Below are positions 5,426 to 5,428 of a stretch of 5,428 bases of DNA, in pieces. The notes under the pieces were generated by a model. The model saw nothing but the letters and a program-made list of their open reading frames with translations. It had not been told where the DNA came from and did no database searches. A program made the translations under genes and the position numbers. Source of the stretch: Syntrophaceae bacterium UBA1163 (GTDB lineage Bacteria; Desulfobacterota; BSN033; UBA1163); NCBI GenBank assembly GCA_002311635.1, contig DBZJ01000201.1, forward strand, positions 1 to 5,428, given 5' to 3'. How positions within the stretch are numbered: position 1 is the first letter of the stretch; every line of letters starts with the position of its first letter.

Positions 5426-5428
5426 TTG

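Larger units (their letters stand above)
4889..5428. other. Mostly gene-free AT-rich region upstream of the HTH-kinase operon
   Basis: No gene with convincing coding features was seen on either strand, apart from the doubtful ORF at 5146-5328. The region contains a block similar to one at 1061-1108, an AT-rich hairpin at 5028-5043, a two-copy 9-bp-period repeat (ATTCAAAT at 5314 and 5323) and small palindromes near 5402-5425. Upstream control elements for the operon could lie here. Confidence 0.4.

Noticed and set aside
5333..5428. Minus-strand frame open to the right edge
   Set aside because: It has only 31 codons, crosses the hairpin and palindrome, and shows no family-like pattern or start signal.

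Overview
The window looks like an accessory or rearranged segment of a moderately AT-rich bacterial chromosome. The best guess for the host is a deltaproteobacterium (Desulfobacterota or Syntrophobacterales-like). This rests on the pairing of an excisionase-type HTH protein with a large cytosolic multi-PAS hybrid histidine kinase, a sigma-54-like promoter and long AT-rich spacers. It is an inference from style, because the window holds no phylogenetic marker.

Left part (1-820, plus strand). The C-terminal end of a SIR2-like protein runs in from the left edge and stops at 440. A GGAGG ribosome binding site inside its last codons leads into a 27-codon ORF (442-525). That ORF overlaps by ATGA with a 29-codon ORF (522-611). 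Both look like remnants of an operon. Open reading ends just before an exact 22-bp-period array of four repeats (628-712) that resembles the multi-repeat terminus of an IS21-type element. Three 9-bp tandem repeats and a strong hairpin with T-rich tails on both strands (782-819) follow. The hairpin suits a bidirectional terminator between the converging plus- and minus-strand units.

Middle (820-1419). About 600 bp without a credible gene, containing degenerate AT-rich repeats.

Right-centre (4824 down to 1420, minus strand). This is a compact three-gene signalling unit: a 63-aa excisionase-like HTH protein, then 15 nt downstream a 965-aa hybrid histidine kinase (four PAS, HisKA, HATPase, receiver), then 9 nt further on and in the same frame a broken second receiver. 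The second receiver ends soon after the position of the phospho-acceptor Asp, which is Gly here. A GG-N10-GC sigma-54-like element lies just upstream of the HTH gene. A plausible reading is that PAS-sensed cues drive autophosphorylation at His606 and transfer to Asp898. The output is unknown, and the co-transcribed HTH protein is the only DNA-binding candidate nearby.

Right part (4861-5428). Largely non-coding. It holds the promoter region, a block resembling one in the 820-1419 spacer, one doubtful 60-aa ORF, and small palindromes at the edge.

No CRISPR array, tRNA or rRNA was seen. The clearest unusual points are the decayed receiver in frame with the kinase, the 22-bp repeat array at the end of a truncated SIR2-containing operon, and the HTH-kinase pairing.
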